Source: Batillaria attramentaria
Taxonomy: Eukaryota; Mollusca; Gastropoda; Batillariidae
Reading direction: 5' to 3'
NCBI GenBank assembly: GCA_018292915.2
Contig: JACVVK020000085.1
Span: 1,421,001-1,485,000, forward strand
DNA length: 64,000 bases
Under the pieces are notes generated by a model. The model saw only the letters and a list, made by a program, of their open reading frames with translations. It did no database searches and was not told the origin of the DNA. Shown piece by piece: positions 1-11,180 of the stretch. The position numbers and the translations under genes were made by a program. Each line of letters opens with the position of its first letter. Position 1 is the first letter of the stretch.

Positions 1-77
1 ACACACACAGACAGACAGACAGACGACGGAGGGTTAATACATAGACTCCCATTGTTACACAAGGGAGCCAAAAACAA
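1..77 (+). mobile_element. Right end of a composite (Helentron/pearl-like) repeat, cut by the window edge
   Basis: Contains the (CA)n(GACA)n tract, then CGACGGAGGGTTAATACATAG and CCCATTGTTACACAAGGGAGCCA. This is the same right end as the complete copies at 2300-3438 and 44793-45949. Confidence 0.85.
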
Positions 78-78
78 A

Positions 79-795
79 AATGTAACGTTGGACAAAGGAT
101 GCAAACTGGTCTACGGGGCAATATGAACCTAGGACATGCAGGAGACGCTGCACCTTCATGCTAATTTCTCCCGGTTACAAAAAAGCGTAGAAAACAAATG
201 ACAATTACAACTAGGTAAGACAAAGATAAATACTAAGCGCATATACAGCAAATATTGCAACTTATCATCTCCTAGGCGCAATAAACCAGTTCGCAGCATA
301 TGCCCAACATCACTTATTCCTAACCACTGGTAGTGCAGACGTGAGTGAGGGGTTAAAAAGAAGAAACATAGATGAAAGGGTCGAACTTAGAAATCAGCTG
401 AGAGAAGAGAGGAAGGACAGAGCGGCTAAATTCGGGAGGTTTTAAAGAGAAAGATACAGGTGAATGGGCTGGTGAGGGATAGACAGAGGTAGGAAGGAAG
501 ATTCCTTAGTTGCCAATGAAGGCAACATGCCGTGAGGCGGTTTAGGAAAACAACGCACCGGAGAGGGGTGCGTTGTTGAAGGTCTTCCAACATGACAGGT
601 GTTCAGCAGCACCAGCAGGGCGCTGCGAACAAAGCCCGCCAGGCTGAAGACCAGGTGGGGGGAATCCAAAGAAGTCGGCCTTCAGAAACGACCCTCAGAT
701 GTCTCACTGGACCAAGGGTCAGCAGACACCCGCTTACTGACCTCCCCCCCGGAGGAGATTTTAAGAGAGCAAAAGACAGGTGAATGGACCAGTGA
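79..795 (-). repeat. Partial copy of the (ACTC)n-tailed repeat, left tandem unit
   Basis: Matches most of the unit at 796-1843, from AACGTTGGACAAAGGATGC onward, with small indels. It runs head-to-tail into that unit and abuts the composite repeat ending at 77. No convincing protein. Confidence 0.75.
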
Positions 796-1843
796 GTGAG
801 TGAGTTTTTAGGGCTTAAAGCCGCGCAAGCCACAAAGACTAATTCGCGGCTGAGTGTGCCTGCACTACATGAAAAAAACAAAAATGTAACGTTGGACAAA
901 GGATGCAAACTGGTCTACGGGGCAATATAAACCTAGGACATGCAGGAGACGCTGCACCTTCATGCTAATTTCTCGAACTCCCGATTACAAAAAAGCGTAG
1001 AAACAAATAACAATTACAACTGGGTAAAACAAAGATAAATACTAAGCGCATATACAGCAAATATTGCAACTTATCATCTCCTAGGCGCAATAAACCAGTT
1101 CGCAGCATATGCCCAACATCAATTATTCCTAACCACTGGTAGTGCAGACGTGAGTGAGAGGTTGAAAAGAAGAAATATAGATGAAAGGGCCGAACTTAGA
1201 AATCAGCTGAGAGATGAGAGGAAGGACAGAACGGCTAAATTCGGGAGGTTTTAAAGAGAAAGATACAGGTGAATGGGCTGGTGAGGGATAGACAGAGAGG
1301 TAGGAAGGAAAATTCCTTAGTTGCCAATGAAGACAACATGCCTGGGAGGCAGTTGAAGAACAGACCGCTCCAACACGGAACCTCCCCGCCGTGAGGCGGT
1401 TCGGGAAAACAACGCACCAGAGAGGGGTGCGTTGTGAAGGTCTTCAACGTGACAGGTGTTCAGCAGCACCAGCAGGGCGCTGCGAACAAAGCCCGCCAGG
1501 CTGAAGACCAGGTGGGGGGAATCCAGTGAAGTCGGCCTTCAGAAATGACCCTCAGATGTCTCACTGGACCAAGGGTCAGCAGACACCCGCTTACTGACCT
1601 CCCCCCGGAGGAGATTTTAAGAGAGCAAAAGACAGGTGAATGGACCGATGGAGGCAGAAATAAGAGTAAAGAAAGAGCAAAAGGGGTGGGCAAGCTTGGC
1701 GAAATCAGCCCCGCCGCGTGAAGGCGAGCCCATGGCAGGTGAATGGACCAAGGGAGGCAGAAATAAGAGTAAAGAAAGAGCAAAAGGGGTGGGCAAGCTT
1801 GGCGAAATCAGCCCCGCCGCGTGAAGGCGAGCCCATGGGGCCG
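796..1843 (-). mobile_element. (ACTC)n-tailed repeat, full copy in minus orientation
   Basis: Reverse complement of 8366-9303. On the element's own strand it ends GCGGCTTTAAGCCCTAAAAA followed by (ACTC)n, which looks like a non-LTR tail. 1634-1843 holds a 105-bp tandem duplication (CAGGTGAATGGACC...GAGCCCATGG twice). No recognised coding domain. Confidence 0.65.
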
Positions 1844-2120
1844 TGTTTCAATGCAAAATTTCGTCAACCTCTTACACTTTTTTAAGAGGGAGATGAAAAC
1901 TGTCAAGAGACTTTCCTGTGTTTTCAAATGGCAACGCTTTGTGTAGCTTGTAATCATACAAAGTTTTGTTTGTAAATTCTGAAGAGGGAGAACTTCCAGA
2001 CAATATTCAGTTTGCTTCCACGATGAAGTGTGGAAATCACTGTCACTTTTCTTAGCATTCTCCTTTCACTGTTACATGAACCATACAAGCAAGGTGTAAC
2101 GCCTTCCAATTCTTTTAGTC

Positions 2121-2170
2121 CAGGCCACTTATGATTTCACCTCACAATAATGACCATAGAATTGATTTAT
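2121..2170. repeat. Left arm of a short inverted match to 7236-7300
   Basis: The reverse complement of this stretch (TCTATGGTCATTATTGTGAG, then ATAAGTGGCCTGGACTA) recurs at 7236-7300. With the arms at 79-1843 and 8366-9303 it makes a broken palindrome around the pseudogene. Confidence 0.55.
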
Positions 2171-2299
2171 ATCAAAATGCACAGTACCAACCAAGAAAAA
2201 ACATGAAAAGTCCCGGTGATAAACTGGAACGAAATTTTTTTTTTCGGTCTTTTTCGATATTTTAAAAAATAAATGCCAAAGAAATTCGCAATATCTTAG

Positions 2300-3321
2300 A
2301 AACTAGAGAGGCAGAAGCCTCCATGGCTCCCTTGTGACACAGGTCAAGGTCATTCACAAAAGTATGTTTGTAGAGCTCTTATCACTATCCAGTATCATGC
2401 TAAGTGATGTGTCTGGCGCTCTGAGTTCCTGGCAATATTACAATTTTCCCCAAAACAGTTTGTACAGCCTTGACCTTTGGTCAAAGTCATTCAAAAGAGA
2501 TCTCATCAATGTCTATCATCATGCCAAGTTTGATGCCTCTAGCATTTGTAGTTCCTCCGAAAACAGTAATGTTAAAATTCACAACAGACAGCTTTAATGA
2601 CCTTGACCTTCAGTCAAGGTCATTCAGAAAGGGAGGTCTCATTGCTGTCTATCATCACGCCTCATTTGGTGCCTCTACTGTTTGTTGTTTTGAAGAAAAT
2701 GCCAAGGTTAAAGTTTCCCCCAAAAAAAAGTTTCCCAAAAAAACGCTTGCATGACCTTGACCTTGACTAAAAGTCACTGAACACAGGTATGTCTGTAAAG
2801 GTGCTGCCAATGTCAATCATCGCACATAGCTTGATGCTTCTGATTCTTCTAGATACTGAGAAAATGCAAATGTAAAATTTCCGAACACTGTTTCAATGAC
2901 CTTGACCTTCAGTCAAGGTCATTTACGATGGTATGTGTGCATAGGTCTTATCACTGTCTATCAGCATGCCAGGTTTGGCACCTCTGCTGTTCATTGTTTC
3001 TGAGAAAATGCCAATGTTAAGGTTTCACAAAACTATCTTGTACGGCCTTGACCTTGACAGAAGGTCACTGACTACATGTATATCTGTAAAGTTCTTATCA
3101 ATGTCTATCATCATGCAAAGTTTAAAACCTCTGGCATTTGTAGATTACGAGAAAATGCCAATGTAAAATTTTCAAACAGAGAGCTTTAGTGACCTTGACC
3201 TTGGGTCAAGGTCATTCAAAATGATATGTTTTGAAAGGTCTTGTGCTAGTCTATCAGCATGCCAAGTTTGGTGCCTCTACTGTTTGTAGATTCTGAGAAA
3301 ATGACAACGTTAAAGTTTTCT

Positions 3322-3372
<51 letters not shown>

Positions 3373-3438
3373 GACAGACAGACAGACGACGGAGGGTTAA
3401 TACACAGACTCCCATTGTTACACAAGGGAGCCAAAAAA
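2300..3438 (+). mobile_element. Composite repeat copy 1: seven ~145-bp core repeats plus (CA)n(GACA)n
   Basis: Starts AAACTAGAGAGGCAGAAGCC and ends CACAAGGGAGCCAAAAAA. TGGCTCCCTTGTG near the left end is the reverse complement of CACAAGGGAGCCA near the right end, so it has subterminal inverted repeats. Inside are about seven diverged units of about 145 bp, most opening with TGACCTTGACCTT and TCAAGGTCATT, then a (CA)n and (GACA)n tract. Core tandem repeats, a microsatellite and subterminal inverted repeats are the described layout of bivalve pearl/CvA elements, later linked to Helentrons. That assignment is inference. The short ORFs inside are not protein-like. Confidence 0.8.
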
Positions 3439-3635
3439 TGAGAACCCTATCATGCTGCAAATCAAATGAAAGGGCTTGAGCTGAATAACAAGAATATTAA
3501 GCTAAAATCCATTTCCGGTCAAATGCAGATGAAATATTCAATACAAACGTTATTTCCGGGGGTTACAGTGATCATACCTGATGACGAAAAGCATCATAAC
3601 AAAGAAAATCCCTGAAGTGATGCATAATTCAAAAT

Positions 3636-3810
3636 TCAACCTAGATACCCATCTGACTCCAATTCTACAGTCCTAGTGACTCCTGCCTCAAATATTAGTC
3701 TCCTCCTCCTCTTCATCCATGGGAAGCATCGAATTGAGCAGTTTTCGTCATCAACACAAGGCGCTTGGATGTCCGCAAATGTCAAAGCAGACAGCCCGTT
3801 CCATTCCGAT
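3636..3810 (-). CDS. Possible last exon of the broken gene
   Basis: Acceptor TATCTGTGCAG at 3811-3821, in the right phase for exon 3, then 57 codons (SEWNGLSALTFADIQAPCVDD...) to TGA at 3636-3638. The first third looks family-like. The arginine-rich part after FPWMKRRRR may be out of frame. Confidence 0.35.
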
Positions 3811-4247
3811 CTGCACAGATAAATATTTTTTTTTTTGTCACAATCACAACAACAAAAAGTTCCTGCTCTATCATACCATGTATTCTTTATTTCAAGTCCT
3901 TATTGTGAAGTCATAACAGATACACCTTTTCGCCCATAAATCCCCATTCATTTACAAACTGATTATTGAAAACTGCTTCATTGTAACAGACATGCGGTCG
4001 CATGTCCCACAAAAAAAAAATGCAACTGCTGTCTTAACTGATTGGAGAGTTTTCTGATTTCCTTGATTGTATGGAATAATTCAGGACATGTTTTTGGATG
4101 TGTCCTTTTATGCTAGAAGTGTTTTGGGTTATGATAGATACACGCGTCAAAAGTATATGCTTTGTACATCGTTAAGGCTAAACTGTAAAAAAACACACTG
4201 TTCTTTCCTTTCCTATCTTATCCTTTCGCATTAAAAAGTGTAATCAC

Positions 4248-4504
4248 CTGTAGAATTTGAAGTTGATTTTTCCAATCCTGCGAATTTCTTGGAGAGAACT
4301 GGGCTCTCGAGGAATCTGCTTGAGGTCTGTGGCACCAGGAGTGACAGCTGCGATGATCCCCATCCCATGAAATGTTCCATGGCCATCCAGGGTGGCGATG
4401 TTGTGATCCACGTTGTCAGCGACGTGGTGAATCACCTGCTGTCCCATATCCGGGTCGACAGGAAGGTCTACCCCATGTTCGGCTGCAGAATTCCTTTCAA
4501 ACTT
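4248..4504 (-). CDS. Exon 3 of the broken multi-copy gene
   Basis: Reads KFERNSAAEHGVDLPVDPD, then HHVADNVDHN, LDGHGTFHGMG and IIAAVTPG, ending FKFY plus a split arginine codon. These are the most conserved motifs of the family as I recall it. Acceptor and donor are both good. Confidence 0.65.
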
Positions 4505-4831
4505 CTGAAAAAAAAGATGAAAACATATCTAGAATTGTTACTAATACAATGAGAGTAATTTTCTTTTTTTAAAAAAATAACATATATATATATATATTAT
4601 GACAGAGACCTACATGATGGATGGTTGTTGAGTAACAAAAAAGAAAGAAAAAAAATCAGCTTAATGAGACCTGCATGCAGCTGAGGCTTAAAAGAAAAGG
4701 TTGTTGAGTAACTGAAATGTGTACCATGACTTTAATATTACAGACCACTTAAATGTAAAAGTTAATTTTGTTATGGGCAATGCTAACTTCACAGAAAGAG
4801 AACCTGTGGTATCTCAGTTCTCCACACTTAC

Positions 4832-6063
4832 CTGAACTACTTTGTATGGCACACAGAATCCCAGGCGATGAAGTGTTTCAACCAGGCCTCTGGATCTAAA
4901 CCTGTGATGAACTTGCACTGCAAGTCCCAATTGTAAGGGAGCCAAGACAGTGCGGGGTCTGGCTGCCTGGATAATTGCTTGCCCAAGTGAGGCAACTCTC
5001 ATTTCACCATCTTTGTTCTTGAAAATCTCTCTCAGGAGAATCTGTAGTGATGGTGGCAAGTACATATGTACTGGATCTGCTCGCTAACAGAGTGGTCCTC
5101 CCCAAAACTTGGATAATAAGTTCTTGCATTTGGCATCGCTTTGATTTCGCTGAGAATAAGCTGTCCTGCTGTCTTCATGAGGGACTCGGCTTGAGATGAC
5201 ACATCAGCACCTGGTGTAGAGGTGTAAAAAGTGTGCAGTAGTTTAGAGACATTTCTTCTCAGAACTACTACATCACTTTTACCAGGAATTTCATTGAAAT
5301 AAATGTCATCTCCAAAATGGCCTTTCAGCTTATTCTTCATGTGATGGGGTGTGTACGCTTCCTCGGTGCCTTCAACTTGATCAAGGGATTGCTGCATCAG
5401 GGAGACCAGGTCTTGAAGTGTTACCTGTTCATAATCTCCAAATTCCTGAACCTTGACATCTTGAAAAGCACGATTCCTCACTGGGTTTTCAGGACGACCT
5501 TTTGGCTTCTTCCCCTTTGCTTCATCAGAGAAAGACTGAGGAATTCCAGATCCTTTTCGAAAATTAGTGCTGCACACGTTGTGGTAGACTACATCATAGG
5601 CACAACAGTCAGACGCAATTTATGCCAGGCGACTGTTGACTTCACTGGCCCATTTGTCATCATCCCCCCTCACCCCACTCGCTTTCACAATAGATTCCTG
5701 AAAACAGTCTGTTCTTACTGGAATTAGTTTCTCAACTTTTCTGTTCCTCAAAGGCTCTGTGCTTTGGCAGCAGAAGACACACTGTGCCTTGAAGTAGAAC
5801 TTTTGATGAGACCGGAGGCTTCTCTTCTTAACTGGGGAGGGAGTCCCTTCTCTCACACTCCGTTTCAATGCTGCAATGGAATTTGGATGAGTGTAGTCCT
5901 TGCATTTTGCGTGAACCAGCTGTCCTGCTTTGACCTGGAGGTTGTCCCCTCGTTCTCTGCTAGCGGAGTTTATCCCAAAGCAGCCCTTTTCAGTCAATTT
6001 TACACGATGCCCTGGTTTTGTCGCTTGTTCACAGATTGCACAGTCCAGGTTCAACGAAATGTT
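4832..6063 (-). pseudogene. Exon 2 of the broken multi-copy gene, with stop and frameshift
   Basis: About 410 codons. It is open from 6063 to 5623, has TAA at 5620-5622, stays open in the same frame to about 5070, and is then open in another frame to the donor at 4831. The conserved motif DCCAYDVVYHNVC lies directly after the TAA in the same frame, so the TAA is a point lesion and not an intron or a true end. Confidence 0.7.
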
Positions 6064-6510
6064 CTGCAACAAGAAGGGGAAAAATGAAATCAATAAAGAC
6101 TGCTTGTGCTGAACCTCCATGTTCTGGACACACGCACACCACAGACAGATAAAGTCTGCTGGACCTCCTGTTCTGTCGAACATGGAAGGATAATGATCAG
6201 CAGTATGCTGGACGCTTGACGAATAGATGAGTCGAAACTAAGCGCCTGTTACTCAGATTTTAAATATACACAGTTATATATACATACATTTCTTAGATAT
6301 TAATTTAGGTGGGTGTATGTTACAGGGCGAGAAGGAATGTACACATGAGTGTGCTGTGTTCGTCTTTCACTTTCAGTTTCAGAATCACTTTGAACAGTAC
6401 AGTACGAAGTACAGAAAACTTCTTACGGCGTATGCATGTTAGTTTTTCTACCTACTTTGCTTCATTTGTTACTGTAATGCACTATTAATCGTAAAAAAAT
6501 GCTCACTTAC

Positions 6511-6567
6511 CTCTGTTTTGTTCGTCGATGACTCAACAAATGTGCTGCTCGAAGATTCGGCAGCCAT
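6511..6567 (-). CDS. Exon 1 of the broken multi-copy gene
   Basis: ATG followed by a serine/threonine-rich 19-residue segment ending at a consensus donor GTAAGTGAG. It joins in phase 0 to exon 2. A LINE fragment begins only about 22 bp upstream of the ATG, so the original promoter has probably been displaced. Confidence 0.6.
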
Positions 6568-6595
6568 CTTTGTTTTGGAGCATTCTGGTCAAATC

Positions 6596-6874
6596 TTCTT
6601 CTTCTTCTTCTGCGTTCCCGGCCATGCTAAATGGAAAGTCCGGTCTTGGTGACGGAACTCCGCTGTCCGCCGCAGTGACGCTGTCGGTCCCCAAAGCTTC
6701 TCTTGTAGGTCCGCCTCACTGGGCCACAGCTGGCGTCGGAGGGCGCTGTAGGTGGGGCACGTCTGGAGGATATGGGTTGGAGTCTGTGCCACATGGACAT
6801 TGGTCAGTGTGTGAGATCTGCAGGCGGTAGAGATGGGAGAGGAGTTGGCAGTGTCCAGTTCTGAGCCTGAAGAA
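6596..6874 (-). mobile_element. 5'-truncated LINE 3' end with (GAA)n tail
   Basis: The minus strand encodes a decayed version of the retrotransposon C-terminus seen at 40799-41180 (…HILQTCPTYSALRRQLWPSEADL) and ends GGGAACGCAGAAGAAGAAG. A possible TSD, TCAAATC, occurs at 6589-6595 and 6875-6881. It sits directly upstream of the pseudogene's first exon. Confidence 0.7.
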
Positions 6875-8365
6875 TCAAATCAAATCACCACAAGCTAATG
6901 AACTATACAGCAATCAATCGCCAAACGTGTTTTTTAGCCCATACATGGTGTTAGATATCTTCACAGTGTGAAAGTAGAAACAAAGCCCTATTGTTTGCCA
7001 AAAATGGCGTTATGGGACGGAGGATAAAAATACGAAACTCCCGGCTGCGCGCGCGTTGCAGTAAAACAATGGGACCGCATTCCGATCTCCGCCGCAGAGT
7101 CTGCACGGGCTCCGCGCACAAGTGCGTCAGCTCACGGAGAAGTAGGCTCAACAAAACAGGCCAAAAACAATACTATCTATCCGAAGATTCCTTGTGACTT
7201 TTTACAACATAAACTAGAGACACTGAGGAATGTAATACAATGAAAATCAAATCTATGGTCATTATTGTGAGCATCAAGTAAGCAGCAATCATAAGTGGCC
7301 TGGACTATTTATCACAGGCAGTATAAATGCTTCTAATGCATGTATTTCACGGGATCAGCACAACCTTACGAGAATCGGTATTACCGGAAATGACAATACA
7401 TGTTTTCGTTAACCTTGAACAGGGGTCAACGTCACAGGGTTCTGTTGAAGTGCTACGTAAAACCAGCCTATGCCTACCGCAGCTAAGGCAGCATCAAGGG
7501 AGGCAACCAAGCTCAGTTCAAAGCATGAGGATCTGCTTCCTTTCTTCAAATACAGCTGGCCCACAGAACGAATACCGGAGGGTTTAGAGAGCCGCTAGGA
7601 ACGGATAATGTCTGAGCAGGGGGTTTACCATCGCCTTGGCGTGGCGTTTTCTCTCGTTATGCTTTTCTTTTTAACTGTTCTCCACTTCTTTCCTCCTCGA
7701 CACCTGAGACGGCTGTTGCCTAGAACATTAATTACGCTGAATGTCACACGCGCATTCAGCACGCTCTCGGGCGGATACACAAACTCAATCAGCAAATGCG
7801 AAGTATTTAAGTTTCATGTACATGCCCATCCAACCCCCAGTAATATGACAAATAATGAAAAGGATTACAAATACAGGTCAAACCTAGTGAGCCCTGAAAT
7901 ATCCCAGCCCTTGGGGCAAGAAGGGCGGGGGAGGGATGGGGATGGGGAGGGGGGACCTGTTTACCCTGGAAAAACATGTCCAAAACTAGCCTGCACAGGT
8001 ACCGGTGCCAGAGACGTGCGGAGGACTTAGCCCACAGCCGCGAACGATACAGTCAGAGGGGTTACCGGAGGTGGGGGAAAAGACACGAGACTCCCCTGGT
8101 CTGGCGGCACAACTGTCTCGCTGCAACTAGCAGTCCCTCACAGTACTCTGCTCCTCCTCTCGGGTGGCAGGCCTGGCCAAGTGGAATCGAACCGGCGGCC
8201 CTGGTGGCAGCGCTCCTCAGTCCTAGCCAGCCGCACACGATGCGGTCGACCGCGGCAGGCGACGGAAGGGAACCAGATACGAAGGAAGAAAGAAAGGAAA
8301 GGCCAAAAGGCCAAAGTCAGTCTCAAGTCACACTCCGAGTTAAAGTTTCCCTCCACCTTCCGGCC

Positions 8366-9303
8366 CCATGGGCTCGCCTTCACGCGGCGGGGCTGATTTT
8401 GCCAAGCTTGCCCACCCCTTTTGCTCTTTCTTTACTCTTATTTCTGCCTCACTCGGTCCATTCACCTGTCTTTTGCTCTCTTAAAATCTCCTCCGGGGGG
8501 AGGTCAGTAAGCGGGTGTCTGCTGACCCTTGGTCCAGTGAGACATCTGAGGGTCGTTTCTGAAGGCCGACTTCACTGGATTCCCCCCACCTGGTCTTCAG
8601 CCTGGCGGGCTTTGTTCGCAGCGCCCTGCTGGTGCTGCTGAACACCTGTCATGTTGAAGACCTTCACAACGCACCCCTCTCTGGTGCGTTGTTTTCCCAA
8701 ACCGCCTCACGGCGGGGAGGTTCCGTGTTGGAGCGGTCTGTTCTCCAACTGCCTCCCAGGCATGTTGTCTTCATTGGCAACTAAGGAATTTTCCTTCCTA
8801 CCTCTGTCTATCCCTCACCAGCCCATTCACCTGTATCTTTCTCTTTAAAACCTCCCGAATTTAGCCGCTCTGTCCTTCCTCTCTTCTCTCAGCTGATTTC
8901 TAAGTTCGGCCCTTTCATCTATATTTCTTCTTTTTAACCCCTCACTCACGTCTGCACTACCAGTGGTTAGGCATAAGTGATGTTGGGAATATGCTGCGAA
9001 CTGGTTTATTGCGCCTAGGAGATGATAAGTTGCAATATTTGCTGTATATGCGCTTAATATTTATCTTTGTTTTAACTAGTTGTAATTGTCGTTTGTTTTC
9101 TACGCTTTTTTGTAACCGGGAGTTCGATAAATTAGCATGAAGGTGCAGCGTCTCCTGCATGTCCTGGGTTTATATTGCCCCGTAGACCAGTTTGCATCCT
9201 ATGTCCAACGTTTTTCATGTAGTGCAGACACACTCAGCCGCGAATTAGTCTTTGTGGCTTGCGCGGCTTTAAGCCCTAAAAACTCACTCACTCACTCACT
9301 CCT
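8366..9303 (+). mobile_element. (ACTC)n-tailed repeat, plus-strand copy
   Basis: Ends with AGCCGCGAATTAGTCTTTG, GCGGCTTTAAGCCCTAAAAA and (ACTC)n. It is inverted relative to 79-1843. The long open frame across 7976-8641 is not protein-like (proline/leucine-rich, no motif), so I do not call a gene. Confidence 0.65.
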
Positions 9304-9466
9304 CCACCTTCCCCTTTAATCGTTACGCATTTGGCGACCCCATAAATCCCCCGTTGCTACTTGTATGAAGCCATAAATAAACAGTTGTGAAAAGCCAATT
9401 AGCGTAGCGAAATACCACACACACACACACACCTCTCTCTATATATATCATATATATATATATATA

Positions 9467-10177
9467 CAGTCGAACACGCTTAAGTCAAATTCGCAGGGGA
9501 AATGGATTTTTGTTCGACGTATCCGAAGTTTGACTTATCCGTGACGACGGATAAGGTCGAATTTCGACTCTAGCTTCGAGTTAAGCGAGATGCACCTTTC
9601 CACCCCTGATTCGGTTTGGAAACTGAAATTTGTTTTCCCTGGTCAACATGAGCTTACTGCTGCTGTGTTGATATAGTTCGCCCCCTTGTCATTTGCATCT
9701 GCTGTAAATGCACTGCGACCTTCCAGGCTAAACATCATAGCGATTGCACCATTACCACAAGGCAACCCCAACCTTAAATCTAAACCTAACCCTAAGCAGG
9801 CGAACTCTACTAAATGAGTGTGGATGCGTTTGAATAGTTTGTCCAGTACGGCCCAGGGGCGCGAACTATACCGAGCCTTACTGCTAGGATTTGTTATATT
9901 CAATACGCTCGTGTAAGCTGCCATGTCATCGAATCTCCGTAGCTATTTTGTTCACTTTGAGTTGACTTTCAGTTCAGAGTACTGGCTTGGTCTTACCATA
10001 GTCACACATGCAATGCAGAAGAAAGAGAAAGCCACGTTTTTTCTGATGGCTGTTTCGTTCTGACATGAAAGCTGCCTGGCACCAAACGGTGATAAGTTTC
10101 CAGCTTATGTTTTCTTCTTCTTTTCTAGTTTCACTGACTCTTATTCTGCTTGTAAGATCAGCAGCGTCATTGCGCAC

Positions 10178-10208
<31 letters not shown>

Positions 10209-10338
10209 TACGCGCGCGCGCGCGCGCGCGTTCGCAGTCGTATGATCGCATATGCTCAATAAATTCTAGTGCAACGTCATATATACACACGCAGTCAAAT
10301 AGCAGAAAGATCCAACTCTAACGGCACCAACCGGCTAA

Positions 10339-10376
<38 letters not shown>

Positions 10377-10873
10377 TTTCACACACCAGGAATAACTCAC
10401 TGCTTGCCCTCCGAATCCGACGGCAAATCACCTTAACACTGGCGACAAAAAACCTCAGAGATCAGGGGCACAGAGTCAGATCTCACGCCTAGTTCTGTTC
10501 TTGCACGTGTTTCTCGCCAATTTCGTGTTCTACCACCCAAGATAACCAGCCCAAAGGCCCGCAGGACACATAACACTGTCAACCTGTATTTGCACGGAAA
10601 ATGTAAAATCTCCTTGCAAGCCGTGTTTTGGCGCTGATGCATCAGAGGGACAAAAAGAAATTCCCGTGCCAGCGACTGGTACGACTTATCCGAGGCTAAA
10701 ATTGCAGATTTCTTTGACATAACCGAGTTTTGACTTATCCGTTTTTGAGTACTCGTTCGACTTATCCGTGGAAAATTTAGTCATACAAAGAGCAAGTTTG
10801 GCCGGGAAAAACTTTTTGCTTCGACGTATCCGAAGTTCGACTTAAGCGTGTTTGACTTAAGCGTATGGGTCTG
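9467..10873. mobile_element. Tigger/pogo-like non-autonomous DNA transposon
   Basis: Begins CAGTCGAACACGCTTAAGTC and ends GACTTAAGCGTATGGGTCTG, flanked by TA on both sides. The ends are imperfect inverted repeats, and both subterminal regions repeat TTCGACTTATCCG-type units, as Tigger-like elements do. 1407 bp. No transposase is visible in any frame. Contains a (CG)n(TG)n(CG)n tract at 10172-10230. Confidence 0.7.
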
Positions 10874-11180
10874 TAAAACCTTATGGGTGGACAAACAAAA
10901 CAGCACGCTGTGCACATTGGTGCACTTAACCGGGTCGCCTCAACCCCACTCCGACCAAACCGAAACCGCGCCCTGCCCGCCACACGCACCCAAACAAATG
11001 ACCTACCCGTCCTCCAGGGCACCGTACGGAGCTGACACAGCTCTATTATGGAGTTGGTCGGCGGAACCAGCAGTGACGAGGTAAGCCCACGTTGAAGAAG
11101 CTAACCCTTGCAGAGTGTGGCGGCAAATGCGGTGAGCCTGGTCTAACAGTGAGCTAACCGGGCAACCTAGAACGTTGTAG

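Larger units (their letters stand above)
3636..6567 (-). pseudogene. Broken multi-copy invertebrate gene of unknown function (zinc-knuckle N-terminus)
   Basis: Minus strand. Exon 1 is 6511-6567 (ATG at 6565-6567, 19 codons, donor GTAAGT). Exon 2 is a long 4832-6063 (acceptor TTGTTGCAG, donor GTAAGTG). Exon 3 is 4248-4504 (acceptor TTTTTTTTCAG, donor GTGATT). A possible last exon is 3636-3810. All phases agree, so the splice structure is intact. Readable marks are CAICEQ and CVFCCQ cysteine pairs, a DCCAYDVVYHNVC motif, IGQA/IIQAARPR near LAPLQLGLAVQ, and VADNVDHN...LDGHGTFHGMG in exon 3. From memory, these mark an uncharacterised protein family present in many copies in cnidarian and mollusc genomes; I know no function. 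Two lesions are visible: an in-frame TAA at 5620-5622, and a 2-nt (net) frameshift near 5064-5070 in TACATATGTAC. Removing two bases there makes the exon 2 and 3 phases agree exactly. Pseudogene most likely; an assembly error at either site is possible. Confidence 0.7.

Noticed and set aside
5577..5622. Intron bypassing the TAA in the broken gene
   Set aside because: The conserved motif resumes in the same frame directly after the stop, and there is no GT-AG pair that would remove the TAA and keep the motif.
8160..8250. tRNA-like B-box (GGTTCGATTCC on the minus strand)
   Set aside because: No matching A-box or cloverleaf; at most an old SINE head.
7976..8641. 221-codon open frame
   Set aside because: Spans unrelated pieces and the non-coding (ACTC)n-tailed repeat; the inverted copy does not keep the frame open.
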